Shown here piece by piece: positions 1-8,718 of a stretch of 39,897 nucleotides of DNA. Under the pieces are notes generated by a model, which saw only the letters and a program-made list of their open reading frames with translations, was not told the DNA's origin and did no database searches. How positions within the stretch are numbered: the stretch's first letter is position 1; each line of letters opens with the position of its first letter. The position numbers were made by a program, and so were the translations under genes. The stretch comes from an uncultured Bacilli bacterium (GTDB lineage: Bacteria; Bacillota_I; Bacilli_A; RF39; UBA660), in NCBI GenBank assembly GCA_934167885.1, contig CAKPMB010000014.1, positions 1 to 39,897 of the forward strand. Reading direction: 5' to 3'.

Positions 1-67
1 TAGCCAAGTGGTAAGGCGTGGGTCTGCAACACCCTGAGCACCAGTTCGAATCTGGTCGGTTCCTCCA
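1..67 (+). tRNA. tRNA-Cys (GCA), 5' end missing
   Basis: The D-arm, the anticodon loop with GCA, the T-arm with GTTCGAATC and the 3' CCA are all readable; only the first part of the acceptor stem lies outside the window. It ends in an encoded CCA at 65-67 and is followed after 15 bp by a strong terminator, so it is probably the last gene of its transcript. Confidence 0.93.
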
Positions 68-82
68 TTTAAAATAAGTAAA

Positions 83-107
83 AGTCAATCGAAAGATTGG
101 CTTTTTT
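83..107 (+). terminator. Rho-independent terminator after tRNA-Cys
   Basis: An 8-bp stem AGTCAATC/GATTGGCT (one G-T pair) with a GAAA tetraloop is followed by six T. It ends the tRNA transcript. Confidence 0.85.
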
Positions 108-156
108 AGTTTAATTAAAATGTATATCACATAAAAAAGTATTAAGAATGTATTTA

Positions 157-423
157 TTATTTTAAAATTATATTTTGATCATAACTTTGGGGAATTTCAT
201 CACCAAATTGAAGCCACATGTCCACAGCTTTCTTTTGCATTAAAGTATATGATCTTTCAACTTCAATATATTTTAATTTGTTTCTTGGTATATTTCCATA
301 TAATGGAACTCCATATTCACTATTTAAATTTGGGCCAGAGTACATGTAATCTTTAGATATATTAAAACTATCTAAGAATTTATCAAAAGAAATTAGTGAT
401 TGAATTTTTACATAAGTAAACAT
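157..423 (-). CDS. Small hypothetical protein, possibly leaderless
   Basis: An 88-residue reading frame that I cannot assign to a family. It is rich in Tyr, Asn and Lys, has no signal peptide or membrane segment, and its composition resembles a soluble protein. There is no Shine-Dalgarno. A perfect TATAAT box lies on the minus strand at 432-437, only 8 nt before the ATG, which would fit a leaderless transcript, although no good -35 is visible. It is divergent from the GNAT-like gene at 509. It could be a genuine small gene, a remnant, or a chance frame in AT-rich DNA. Confidence 0.35.
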   Translation of the reverse strand: MFTYVKIQSLISFDKFLDSFNISKDYMYSGPNLNSEYGVPLYGNIPRNKLKYIEVERSYTLMQKKAVDMWLQFGDEIPQSYDQNIILK

Positions 424-446
424 AATTATTAATTATAGCGCTAGTT

Positions 447-475
447 TTTACTTTTTTTAAAAAGTATGTTAGAAT
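447..475 (+). promoter_or_regulatory. SigA-type promoter for the GNAT-like gene
   Basis: -35 TTTACT (447-452), 17-bp spacer, extended -10 TGTTAGAAT (TAGAAT at 470-475), followed 34 bp later by the ATG at 509. The same extended -10 word recurs before the metalloprotease gene at 32088. Confidence 0.6.
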
Positions 476-508
476 AGTCATATATTTTATTGATTGGGGG
501 AAATATAA

Positions 509-1099
509 ATGGAATATAGTTGGAAAAAACCAAATGATAAGGATTTTATTGAAATTATGCAAGGTTATTATAGCTTTCTTGAACAAAACTTTGGTGTTTC
601 TATTTTTAGAAAAATTTCTATAAAAAATATTTTGGATGGTAATTTTTCAGGCAAAATATCCTTCTTAGACGATAACTATAAAAGAGCCAGTGAGATTATT
701 GAATCAATAAAAAGTGACGAAAAAATTCAATTTTTAACTATTTATGATGACGAATGTCATCCATTTGCTTATTCAAGAATTAATGTATGTGCTGGTGGTA
801 ATTTAGAAAATGCTATAGTAGGTGAGATAGTCATTTTGCATCCTTTAGATGAAGAGACAAAGCAAATATTTTATGAAGATACAATTCATTATATTGAGGG
901 TGCATTAGAAATAGTATCACCTACATTAAAAGTTTTAACTTTTGAAGTTCCTCAAGATGACTATTCTTATTTTAATGCTGTGCAAGAAAATGGATATACA
1001 CTTATGCAAGAACCAGCAAGAGATTATCAACTTACAAAAACATATTTATTTGATAAAAACGTTAGAGATATAGATTCTGAAAGAAAAATATCAAAATGA
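509..1099 (+). CDS. Putative GNAT-fold acetyltransferase
   Basis: A 196-residue soluble protein with a good Shine-Dalgarno (GGGGGAA at 496-502, 6 nt before ATG). The second half looks like a GNAT core: a strand around residues 102-110 (VGEIVILHP), a helix, then a strand and C-terminal hairpin around 142-165 (LTFEVPQDDYSYFNAVQENG), the usual arrangement in which a neighbour-facing Phe and Asn follow beta-5. The canonical Q/RxxGxG/A pyrophosphate loop is not obvious, so substrate and even catalytic activity are unclear. The gene is followed closely by the TtcA-family gene and may be co-transcribed with it. The fold assignment is inference from pattern, not from a match. Confidence 0.5.
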   Translation: MEYSWKKPNDKDFIEIMQGYYSFLEQNFGVSIFRKISIKNILDGNFSGKISFLDDNYKRASEIIESIKSDEKIQFLTIYDDECHPFAYSRINVCAGGNLENAIVGEIVILHPLDEETKQIFYEDTIHYIEGALEIVSPTLKVLTFEVPQDDYSYFNAVQENGYTLMQEPARDYQLTKTYLFDKNVRDIDSERKISK

Positions 1100-1129
1100 T
1101 ATTTTTTTTAATAAGTAGTGGAGTACAAT

Positions 1130-1957
1130 ATGGAAAAATATTTAGAAATAGAAAGAAGTATTATTACCAAATATCGTAAGGATATATGGAGTAAATTTAT
1201 AAAAGGTATAAGTGAATATAAATTAATAAACGAAAATGATAATATTATGGTTTGTATAAGCGGTGGTAAAGATTCATTTTTACTTGCTAAATGTATTCAG
1301 GAACTAGTACGCCATGGAAAATTTTCTTTTACTGCACATTATGTAGTTATGGACCCTGGATATAGTAAAGTAAACAGAATGTTAATTGAAGAGAATGCTA
1401 AAAAATTAAATATTCCAATTGAAATATTTGAAAGTAATATATTTGATGTTACAACAAATGTTAGCGGTAACCCATGTTATTTATGTGCTAGAATGCGAAG
1501 AGGATATTTGTATAATAAAGCCAAACAATTAGGATGTAATAAAATTGCTTTAGGCCATCATTTTGATGATGTAATAGAAACAACTTTGCTTTCCATGTTT
1601 TATGGCTCTGAGGTTAAAACTATGATGCCAAAACTGCATTCAGAAAATTATGAAGGGTTAGAACTTATACGACCATTGTACTTAGTTAAAGAGCAGGCAA
1701 TTATATCATGGAAAAATTATAATGATTTAACTTTTTTAAATTGTGCGTGTCGATTTACCGAGGCATGTGATATTTCTGATGAAAATTTAAGTAAACGAAA
1801 AGAAATGAAAAATTTAATAAAAGAATTAAGAAAAGTTAATCCAAATATTGATAATAATATATTTACGTCATTAAATAATATTAATTTAAATTGTATTTTG
1901 GGAACAAAAAAGGATGGAGTATACAAAAGTTTTTTGGACAATTATGACAATTTTTAA
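1130..1957 (+). CDS. TtcA-family tRNA thiolation PP-loop ATPase
   Basis: This family adenylates C32 of certain tRNAs and replaces its oxygen with sulfur to form 2-thiocytidine, using an iron-sulfur cluster. Visible features in the 275-residue protein: the PP-loop SGGKDS at residues 44-49, the TtcA-type cysteine pair in PCYLCARMRRG (Cys116, Cys119), the HHFDDVIETTLLSMFYG block near 143-159 and the IRPLYLVKE block near 180-188. A third cysteine suited to cluster binding lies in NCACRFTEAC near residues 204-213. I chose ATG 1130 because GTGGAG at 1118-1123 sits 6 nt before it; the upstream GTG at 1118 is part of that ribosome site. Substrate specificity within the TtcA/TilS-like group cannot be proven from sequence alone. 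Confidence 0.85.
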   Translation: MEKYLEIERSIITKYRKDIWSKFIKGISEYKLINENDNIMVCISGGKDSFLLAKCIQELVRHGKFSFTAHYVVMDPGYSKVNRMLIEENAKKLNIPIEIFESNIFDVTTNVSGNPCYLCARMRRGYLYNKAKQLGCNKIALGHHFDDVIETTLLSMFYGSEVKTMMPKLHSENYEGLELIRPLYLVKEQAIISWKNYNDLTFLNCACRFTEACDISDENLSKRKEMKNLIKELRKVNPNIDNNIFTSLNNINLNCILGTKKDGVYKSFLDNYDNF

Positions 1958-2005
1958 ATATACAATTATTTAAATAGATGATATTATTATTATAGGAAGG
2001 TAGAT

Positions 2006-3199
2006 ATGATAAAATTTGATTTTAAAACAAACACTAGTAAATATTTTAAAGATGATGATTATGATGATTTAATTCAAAGAAAAGATGAGATTATTAATAA
2101 ACTTCATAATAGCAAAATGAATGGTTGGATTAATGAAATTAGCTCAGAGTTAATTGAAGATTTAAAAAAAACTGCTTTAATGATTAAAAATACATGTGAT
2201 ATAATGGTTGTTGTAGGCATTGGTGGTTCTTTTTTAGGAAGCTGTGCTTTTGATAAAATGTTTCGTAGATATTTTGACGATAATAAATTTGAAATAATTT
2301 ATGCTGGCACTACATTGTCTAGTAAATATATGATCCAATTAATTGATTATTTAAAAGATAAGAACTTTTGTATTAATGTTATAAGTAAAAGTGGTACTAC
2401 TATGGAAACAAGCATTACCTATACACTACTTAAAGATATATTAATAGAAAAGTATTCTGTAGAAGAAATTAAAAAAAGAATTATTTTAACAACAGATGAA
2501 CATAATGGTTTACTTCGTGAAGAGGCAAAAGAAAACGGATATAAATCATTTATAATACCAAATGACATAGGAGGAAGATATTCATTTATTACACCAGCTC
2601 ATTTACTTCCTTTAGCTATAAATTATGATTTAGATAATATTATTAATGGGTATTATAGTGGTAAAAATTTATTAAATGAAGCTTACGAATATGCTTGTAT
2701 AAGATATTTGCTTTTTAAAAATGGAAAATATATTGAAAATTATGTTGTTCATGAAGAAAATATGTTGTTTTTTTCGGAATGGTTAAAGCAATTATTTGGT
2801 GAATCTGAAGGGAAAAATGGTCTAGGAATATTTCCTGTCTCTACATTATTTACTAGAGATTTACATTCACTAGGACAATTTATTCAAGATGGTAATAAGA
2901 TTATTTTTGAGACTTTTATTAGGATTGAGAATAGTCTCGAAGATATATATTATGACAATAAAAAATTGAATGATATAAATAATTTAGTAATCGATTCAGT
3001 TAAGCGAGCACATGAAAAAGGTAGCGTACCATGCATTAATATTGAGATGGATTATTTAACTTTAGAAAATGTTTCTTCACTAATATTGTTTTTTGAGTAT
3101 GCTGCAGCATTTTCAGGATTTATTTATGGAATTAACCCTTTTGATCAACCTGGAGTTGAGGTATATAAAAAGGAAGTTAGAGATTCCCTAAATAAATAA
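2006..3199 (+). CDS. pgi: Glucose-6-phosphate isomerase
   Basis: Interconverts glucose-6-phosphate and fructose-6-phosphate in the cytoplasm (glycolysis/gluconeogenesis). The 397-residue protein has the family hallmarks in order: VVGIGGSFLGSCA near residues 69-81 and ISKSGTTMETS near 126-136 (phosphate binding), GGRYSFITP near 189-197, HSLGQFIQDGN near 288-298, and NPFDQPGVEVYKKEV near the C-terminus with the catalytic lysine region. It is shorter than the roughly 450 residues of Bacillus enzymes but all signature blocks are present. AGGAAGG at 1995-2001 precedes the ATG. A terminator at 3231 ends the unit. Confidence 0.96.
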   Translation: MIKFDFKTNTSKYFKDDDYDDLIQRKDEIINKLHNSKMNGWINEISSELIEDLKKTALMIKNTCDIMVVVGIGGSFLGSCAFDKMFRRYFDDNKFEIIYAGTTLSSKYMIQLIDYLKDKNFCINVISKSGTTMETSITYTLLKDILIEKYSVEEIKKRIILTTDEHNGLLREEAKENGYKSFIIPNDIGGRYSFITPAHLLPLAINYDLDNIINGYYSGKNLLNEAYEYACIRYLLFKNGKYIENYVVHEENMLFFSEWLKQLFGESEGKNGLGIFPVSTLFTRDLHSLGQFIQDGNKIIFETFIRIENSLEDIYYDNKKLNDINNLVIDSVKRAHEKGSVPCINIEMDYLTLENVSSLILFFEYAAAFSGFIYGINPFDQPGVEVYKKEVRDSLNK

Positions 3200-3230
3200 G
3201 TAAGTAAAAATTAATGAATAAAAAATTTTA

Positions 3231-3252
3231 ATGGCAATTAGCCATTTTTTTT
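3231..3252 (+). terminator. Terminator after pgi
   Basis: Stem ATGGC/GCCAT with AATTA loop followed by an uninterrupted T run; an A-rich tract lies on the 5' side. Confidence 0.75.
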
Positions 3253-3276
3253 TATAATAATTATGGTTAATTTATA

Positions 3277-3305
3277 AAGACAAGTTTGGAAAAATCTGGT
3301 AAAAT
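3277..3305 (+). promoter_or_regulatory. Probable promoter of the helicase gene
   Basis: AAGACA (3277-3282), 17-bp spacer, extended -10 TGGTAAAAT (TAAAAT at 3300-3305). The -35 is a 4/6 match; the TG motif compensates. Confidence 0.5.
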
Positions 3306-3321
3306 TTAATGGGAGCATGAT

Positions 3322-6300
3322 ATGATTTTATTTAGAAACAAAAATGAATCTTTTGAATTTAAAAGCTTAGAGAAATATAAAGACAATATAATTGCACTGC
3401 TTACTTGTGATAAATATATCTCAAGAAAAGAGTATATATCTTTTTTTGAAAGTATCCATGAATTATGTGAAAAATTGTCATTAATGGATAAAGAATCTGT
3501 ACTATTTGCTTGGTGTAAAAAACAAAGAACCAATTACATAAAATTAAAAGAATTATTAGATTTTTATAATAGTACTGAAAATATCATAAAAAAGCACAAT
3601 GAGGATTTTATTTGTTCACATTTGAAAGTGGACAAAGAGTATTTAGATAACATTTTAGAAAAAGATGATCCTAATATAAGACTGGACGAGGAGCAACGAA
3701 AAGTTGTTTTATCTGATGAAGATTATACCTTGGTTATTGCTGGAGCAGGAGCAGGAAAGACTACCACAATCGAGGCGAAAGTTAAATACTTAATTGATAA
3801 AAATCACATAGATCCTAATAGAATTTTAATAGTTTCATTTACTAAAAAAGCTACCAAGGAATTACAAGATAGGTGTAAAAAACTTGGGTTATCAGTAAAT
3901 ATTTCTACTTTTCATTCTATAGCAAACACTATTATAAAAAATTCTGAAGACGAAAAACATAGTATAGCAACTGGGGATATAATGTTTAGCTCAATAAAAA
4001 GATTTATGCTTGCAAATAAAAATGATGAGGAATTTATTAGAAAAATATTGCTATTTTTCGCTAGTTACTTACAAATTCCGCAAGGTGAAGAAAACTTAGC
4101 TGTTTTGTTAAATGAATTAAATAAAAATGATTGCATTACGATGAAATCTGATATTATTAATACACTTAATGACTATAGAAAAAAACAAGAAACAAATAGA
4201 AGAACTATTAAAGATGAAAAAGTTAGAAGTACTGAAGAATGTAGAATTGCCAATTTTTTATTTATAAATGGAATTAATTATGAATATGAACCGATATATA
4301 AATATTGTTTTAAGGATACTATCAAGCCTTATTGTCCAGATTTTTTGATTAAACAGTTTAATAAAGAAATTTATTTAGAACATTTTGGTATTTCTCAAGA
4401 TGGTAAAAATAGCAGATTTACGTCTGAAGAGTTAGAAGCATATAAAAGGCATGTTAATGATAAAATACTTTTACATAGGCAGCATGGTACAAAACTAATA
4501 TATACATTTTCAAAATATAATGATGGTAGAGATACAATTACTCATTTAAAAGAAGAACTTCAAAAAGCTGGAATTTCATTTGAACATAAAAGTGATAAGG
4601 AAATATATAATACACTTTTACAAAATATTGAATATAAATACTTTAATAAGTTTATTCAGCTAATATGTGTTTTTATTTCAAGATTTAAGACAAATAACTT
4701 TACTCCAGCAAAATTTGATGAGTGGAAAGTATCTTTAAATGATGAAAGAAGTAAATTATTTATTAGTTTATGCTACCAATGTTATCTTGCGTATATGACA
4801 GAACTTAAAAATACAAATAGTATAGATTTTGAAGATATGATAAATAATGCCGCAAATGTTTTAGACAAAAAAATTAAAAGTGGTGAAAAATTACCTTATG
4901 ATTATATTTTTGTTGATGAATATCAAGATATTTCCCTTCAAAGATTTGACTTATGTGAAAAATTATCAAAATGTTCAGATGCAAAGATAATTGCCGTTGG
5001 AGATGATTGGCAATCAATATTTAAGTTTAGTGGAGCTAAAATAGAACTATTTACTAAATTTGAAGAATTAATGGGTTATGCAAATATCTTAAAAATTACA
5101 AAAACTTATAGAAATTCTCAGGAATTAATTGATATTGCTGGTGGATTTGTTATGTCTAATGTAGATCAAATAAGAAAAGAATTGAAATCTAGTAAATCTA
5201 TTGAAGATCCGGTAATTTTAATGTCTTATAAAGATTTAAATGATAAAGATGACATAGATAAACCAATTGATAGAATGTGCCAAGCAATAGAAAAATCGCT
5301 TGACTTAATAGTTAGCAATAGCGGAAATAATGGTAGTGTACTTTTAATAGGCAGATATGGATTTGAAGGAATGCAACTTGCAATGCAATCTAAATATTTT
5401 ACCAGTTATCGTGGAAATATAAAATCTATAAAGTACCCTAATTTAAAATTAACATACTTAACTGCGCATTCTTCTAAGGGCTTAGGTTATGACAATGTAA
5501 TTATAATTAATGGTAAAGATGCGATTTTAGGGTTTCCATCTAAAATTGTTGATGACCCAGTAATGAAGTTAGTTATCAAAGATAATGAAAAAATTGAATA
5601 TGCTGAAGAAAGAAGATTATTTTATGTTGCTTTAACAAGAACTAAAAACAGAGTATTTATAATTACCCCAATAAATAAACCCTCAAAATTTATTTTAGAA
5701 ATTAAAGATAAGTTTAAAAATGTTATATTAGAAGGAAAAGAATTAAATCCTATAGATAGCATAAATAATTTAATAAAATGTCCATATTGTGGATATCCTT
5801 TGCAAAAAAGAGAAAATGTAAATTTTAAATTTGCACAAAAAATATGGATTTGTTCGAATGATCCAGAAGTATGCGGATTTATAACCAATGATTTAAAAGG
5901 TGGAAAAATGGCAATATCTAAATGCCCTAATTGCGAAGATGGATATTTAATTGTTAAAAAAAGAAAAAATTCTGATGATACTGAATCCAGAGTTTTAGGA
6001 TGTACAAATTACACGGTAGACGGTAAAGGCTGTAATACAATTATGTTTCCATTTAATTATACTCAAGATTTAGAAGAATTTAACATAAAGTTACAAAATG
6101 ATGCTGACATTAATAACATAACTATTTGTGGTCATAAATTAAAAGACATGGTTAATGCGATTTATGAAGTAATTAATGATTATAAAGATTTGGAAACATC
6201 TGTTGGACCAAAAATGTTATTTAGCATATTATCAGGTGAAAAAACAAAAACAATTGAAACATTTGGAATATATAATAACTCAAAATTTGGGTATATTTCA

Positions 6301-6456
6301 TTTGATGATAAAAGAAAATTTTATTTACTATTTGCATCATTAAAAGATAATGGATATATAACTATTGATGAAAATGATTTTGGTAGAATAAAAATACTTA
6401 ATAGTAATTTAAGTGATAATGATTATAAAATTATTTATTCTGGAATTAAGTTTTAA
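3322..6456 (+). CDS. UvrD/Rep-family SF1 helicase with nuclease-like insert, zinc fingers and RQC-like tail
   Basis: A 1044-residue DNA helicase of the UvrD / helicase IV type. Motifs in order: Walker A GAGAGKTTT (141-149), motif II VDEYQD (531-536), motif III VGDDWQSIFKFSG (559-571), motif IV KTYRNSQELI (594-603), motif V TAHSSKGLGYDNVI (714-727), motif VI EERRLFYVALTRTKNR (762-777). Between 1A and II lies an insert (about 300-410) with YEYEP, CPDFLI and YLEHFG, an arrangement resembling a PD-(D/E)XK nuclease core and found in helicase-IV-like proteins. After the motor there are two C4 zinc-ribbon units (Cys820, 823, 844, 851 and Cys868, 871, 894, 904), like those of topoisomerase I tails, and then a winged-helix segment (about 930-1030) like the RecQ RQC domain. 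Role is likely DNA repair or replication restart; a defence role is possible. GGGAG precedes the ATG. Confidence 0.88.
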   Translation: MILFRNKNESFEFKSLEKYKDNIIALLTCDKYISRKEYISFFESIHELCEKLSLMDKESVLFAWCKKQRTNYIKLKELLDFYNSTENIIKKHNEDFICSHLKVDKEYLDNILEKDDPNIRLDEEQRKVVLSDEDYTLVIAGAGAGKTTTIEAKVKYLIDKNHIDPNRILIVSFTKKATKELQDRCKKLGLSVNISTFHSIANTIIKNSEDEKHSIATGDIMFSSIKRFMLANKNDEEFIRKILLFFASYLQIPQGEENLAVLLNELNKNDCITMKSDIINTLNDYRKKQETNRRTIKDEKVRSTEECRIANFLFINGINYEYEPIYKYCFKDTIKPYCPDFLIKQFNKEIYLEHFGISQDGKNSRFTSEELEAYKRHVNDKILLHRQHGTKLIYTFSKYNDGRDTITHLKEELQKAGISFEHKSDKEIYNTLLQNIEYKYFNKFIQLICVFISRFKTNNFTPAKFDEWKVSLNDERSKLFISLCYQCYLAYMTELKNTNSIDFEDMINNAANVLDKKIKSGEKLPYDYIFVDEYQDISLQRFDLCEKLSKCSDAKIIAVGDDWQSIFKFSGAKIELFTKFEELMGYANILKITKTYRNSQELIDIAGGFVMSNVDQIRKELKSSKSIEDPVILMSYKDLNDKDDIDKPIDRMCQAIEKSLDLIVSNSGNNGSVLLIGRYGFEGMQLAMQSKYFTSYRGNIKSIKYPNLKLTYLTAHSSKGLGYDNVIIINGKDAILGFPSKIVDDPVMKLVIKDNEKIEYAEERRLFYVALTRTKNRVFIITPINKPSKFILEIKDKFKNVILEGKELNPIDSINNLIKCPYCGYPLQKRENVNFKFAQKIWICSNDPEVCGFITNDLKGGKMAISKCPNCEDGYLIVKKRKNSDDTESRVLGCTNYTVDGKGCNTIMFPFNYTQDLEEFNIKLQNDADINNITICGHKLKDMVNAIYEVINDYKDLETSVGPKMLFSILSGEKTKTIETFGIYNNSKFGYISFDDKRKFYLLFASLKDNGYITIDENDFGRIKILNSNLSDNDYKIIYSGIKF

Positions 6457-6529
6457 TAATTAGGTTATATTTATAATTAGTATTTCATCTTATTATTTTT
6501 AGCATAAATTATTATAGGATGTGATATTT

Positions 6530-6832
6530 ATGGCTAAAAAGGTGGTAATTGACGCTGGACACGGTGGTGCAGATGGAGGATCATCAGGTAATGGCATACT
6601 GGAAAAAGAATATACATTAAAAATTAGTAATTATATAAAAAAAAGATTAGATGAATTAGGAATAGAAAATTCGATGACAAGAACTTCAGATGAACTTTTA
6701 GATCAAACAACTAGACCAAAAAGAGCGCAAAGTTTTTATGGTAATGGCAGTGATGTTATTGTTTTATCTAATCACTTAAATGCAGGGGGTGCCGATGGTC
6801 AAAGTGTAACAAATATTAAGTATAACAATTAA
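6530..6832 (+). pseudogene. N-acetylmuramoyl-L-alanine amidase, 5' part, interrupted by the integrated element
   Basis: Start of an Amidase_3 protein that cleaves the bond between MurNAc and L-Ala in peptidoglycan. Visible: VVIDAGHGGADGG (zinc His10), ILEKEYTL (zinc Glu) and the second zinc His in SNHLNAGG. After Gly87 the native gene stops at GGTG 6788-6791; the last residues (DGQSVTNIKYNN) are read from element DNA and end at TAA. The catalytic Glu and the LysM repeats are in the 3' part beginning at 19058, so this piece should be inactive. Rejoining the two gives a 1029-bp gene, 342 residues, with the natural sequence NAGGGDGAEVIY. Start ATG 6530 is chosen because AGGATGTGAT precedes it; GTG 6521 overlaps that site. 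No signal peptide is visible. Confidence 0.9.
6770..6812. other. attL, left junction of the integrated element
   Basis: The crossover tetranucleotide GGTG is at 6788-6791. To the left is amidase coding sequence (half of attB). To the right is the element arm GGTCAAAGTGTAAC at 6797-6810, which is the mirror of the arm at the right end (13 of 14 bases as inverted repeat). Sequence CGATGGT just after the core is also shared with the right junction. Confidence 0.85.
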
Positions 6833-6864
6833 AGCCTAAAAATAATAAGAAAAGAGGAAATGTT

Positions 6865-7215
6865 ATGAATATTAGTTACACTAAAAAAGGTGATTATTTA
6901 CTACCTAATTTAATACTAAAAGAGAAAGTTCAATATAATATAGGAAAATATGGATTATTAAGACTAGAGTATATTAAGAAAGAAAAATTAGGATTATATT
7001 TTGATTTGCTTGTTGATGATAAATTAAATGAATATCTTCATAATATAGATATTACCGTTATGGAGAAGGTGCAGAAGTTAATTAATGAACTATCTGAAAA
7101 AGAAAATATTACTGAAGAATTAAAAAATAGTAATCAAATTTTGTGGATAAGTAAAATGAATAATATTAAAAATATAGCAGATGAAATAGCTTTAAAGGAA
7201 TATATCTATGCGTGA
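6865..7215 (+). CDS. tnpV: TnpV family transposon-encoded protein
   Basis: A 116-residue protein matching the TnpV pattern seen in Firmicutes integrative elements: the N-terminal Y-x-x-x-G-D-Y-L-L-P-(D/N)-L block (residues 5-17), a central GKYGLLRLEYIKKEK block followed by Leu-Asn-x-Tyr-Leu, and the C-terminal WISKMNNIKNIADEIALKE block. Its biochemical role is unknown; it travels with serine recombinases. GAGGAAATGTT supplies a ribosome site. The 3' end overlaps the next gene by 8 bp, so both are translated from one mRNA. As the first gene inside the left end it may be transcribed from the interrupted amidase promoter. Confidence 0.88.
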   Translation: MNISYTKKGDYLLPNLILKEKVQYNIGKYGLLRLEYIKKEKLGLYFDLLVDDKLNEYLHNIDITVMEKVQKLINELSEKENITEELKNSNQILWISKMNNIKNIADEIALKEYIYA

Positions 7216-7507
7216 TATAACTGATAAAGAATTTGAAAAAATATATTTACCATTTTATAACAATGTTAATAATTATTTAAATAATTATGTTATACCTGAT
7301 TTAGTAGCATTTTATTTAGCAAATGCATATAGTAAACATTGTTTAATAGAATGTAATTTAATAAATCATATTAACTCTGCTGTGGATATATTTAATTGTA
7401 GATGTGATATTAGTAGACTTATACCTAAAGTGAAAGAAATATTAAAAATAAAATATAATTTAGTAGTAAAAAATACTAATCCTTTAAGATTGAAAAGATA
7501 TTATTAA
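7208..7507 (+). CDS. Hypothetical protein coupled to tnpV
   Basis: A 99-residue protein of unknown function, overlapping tnpV by 8 bp, which implies translational coupling. It is mostly helical in appearance with several Cys (CLIECN, FNCRCD) and a basic C-terminus. No signal peptide or convincing membrane helix. It is followed directly by a terminator, closing a two-gene operon at the left end of the element. Confidence 0.7.
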   Translation: MRDITDKEFEKIYLPFYNNVNNYLNNYVIPDLVAFYLANAYSKHCLIECNLINHINSAVDIFNCRCDISRLIPKVKEILKIKYNLVVKNTNPLRLKRYY

Positions 7508-7514
7508 AGAAATT

Positions 7515-7542
7515 AACACTATCAGAAAATGGTAGTGTTTTT
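7515..7542 (+). terminator. Terminator of the tnpV operon
   Basis: Nine-base stem AACACTATC/GGTAGTGTT (one G-T pair) around an AGAAAAT loop, then TTT(TT). A TATAAT box at 7548-7553 immediately follows and may start the next transcript. Confidence 0.75.
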
Positions 7543-7574
7543 AATGTTATAATATATGTAAGGAGTTGATTGTT

Positions 7575-8681
7575 ATGAGTCTTAGTGCATTGTTAGAAGA
7601 ATACTATACTGAGCAAGGTTATGATACTAATGTTGTTAATATTTTTTATTATGATGAAACAAACAATTTTATTAAATTTCAGTTTAAAGATAACAAAAAT
7701 TTAAATATTAATAATTTTTTACAAAAATATAGATTAGGTGGAATAACGTTAGCAAAAAATAAAGATGATATAGTTGATTGGGACGAATTATTAAAAAAAT
7801 TAAATATACAAGGTGAATTAAAATTTAAACAAATAAATACAGGAAAAACAGATACATTTATAAATTGTTTGAGAGGTAAAAATTTAAATAAAATATTAGA
7901 ATTTATGTATGATAATGATATATATTTGCATTGTTCTACTTTTGATAATCTTTATGATGTAATAATAGAAATAGTTGATTCTTTGTTGTTGGATAAATAT
8001 AAAGAAACATATTCTTTTTTAGCACCAATAATGAAAGATGAATTATATTTTTATGTAAAAACAGATATGAATAGGTTTATACATATTTTAGAGGAATCAA
8101 ATTATCCCAATGTTACTGGAGATTACATTGAGTTTTTTTGCAAAAAAATGTGTAATTGGATTAATGAAACAGATACTAATATGTTATTTGGTCTTGAAAA
8201 TTGTAGGCAATTATTTAAAGAATATTCAAAAAAAGAGCAATTAATTTTTTTAGATAATAATTCTGAAAAGGTAATAATTGATGGTTATTCAGGGTTGAAC
8301 TTAGATATGTGTGTGAAATTTTATAAATCATTTCATTGCTTTGATGAGATTACGGAAATTCAAGATAAATTAAAAAAAAGTGACATTACTAATTATAATT
8401 TTGAAGATTCTAAGAAAAATATTCGATTACAATTATCTGATGTTATGATTGGTTTTATAAATAAATTTTTTGATTTTTTAGATCAACATTCTTATCAAAA
8501 TATAAATTTTTTGATAGAAAATATGACTGATTTTCAAAAGAAAAACTTAATATTATTTTTAAAATTATATAAAAAATCAGTGGACAAAAATGAAATGTTT
8601 ATGTGTTTTTATGAACCAAGAAGTTTAGTAATTCATAGAAATCAGATAATATTTCAATTAATAAATAACTATATTTTATAA
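7575..8681 (+). CDS. DUF3800-like protein
   Basis: A 368-residue soluble protein. Three blocks fit the DUF3800 pattern, predicted to be an RNase-H-like fold: an N-terminal acidic strand FYYDETNNFIKF (residues about 24-35, in the place of the usual DESG), a middle block FINCLRGKNLNKILEFMYDN then IYLHCSTFDNLYDVIIEI, and a C-terminal SKKNIRLQLSDVMIGF, where DUF3800 members have a conserved Q-L-S-D-x-x-x-G. Such proteins are common in mobile elements and near defence genes, but their activity is poorly characterised. I use ATG 7575 because AGGAG at 7561-7565 is 9 nt upstream; the TTG at 7566 is too close to it. It stands alone, after a terminator and before a 237-bp gap. Confidence 0.62.
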   Translation: MSLSALLEEYYTEQGYDTNVVNIFYYDETNNFIKFQFKDNKNLNINNFLQKYRLGGITLAKNKDDIVDWDELLKKLNIQGELKFKQINTGKTDTFINCLRGKNLNKILEFMYDNDIYLHCSTFDNLYDVIIEIVDSLLLDKYKETYSFLAPIMKDELYFYVKTDMNRFIHILEESNYPNVTGDYIEFFCKKMCNWINETDTNMLFGLENCRQLFKEYSKKEQLIFLDNNSEKVIIDGYSGLNLDMCVKFYKSFHCFDEITEIQDKLKKSDITNYNFEDSKKNIRLQLSDVMIGFINKFFDFLDQHSYQNINFLIENMTDFQKKNLILFLKLYKKSVDKNEMFMCFYEPRSLVIHRNQIIFQLINNYIL

Positions 8682-8718
8682 GTGAATTTAATAATAAAAC
8701 AAATTTAAAAATTGTTAT

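Noticed and set aside
1118..1129. GTG start four codons upstream for the TtcA-family gene
   Set aside because: The GTGGAG there is the ribosome site for ATG 1130.
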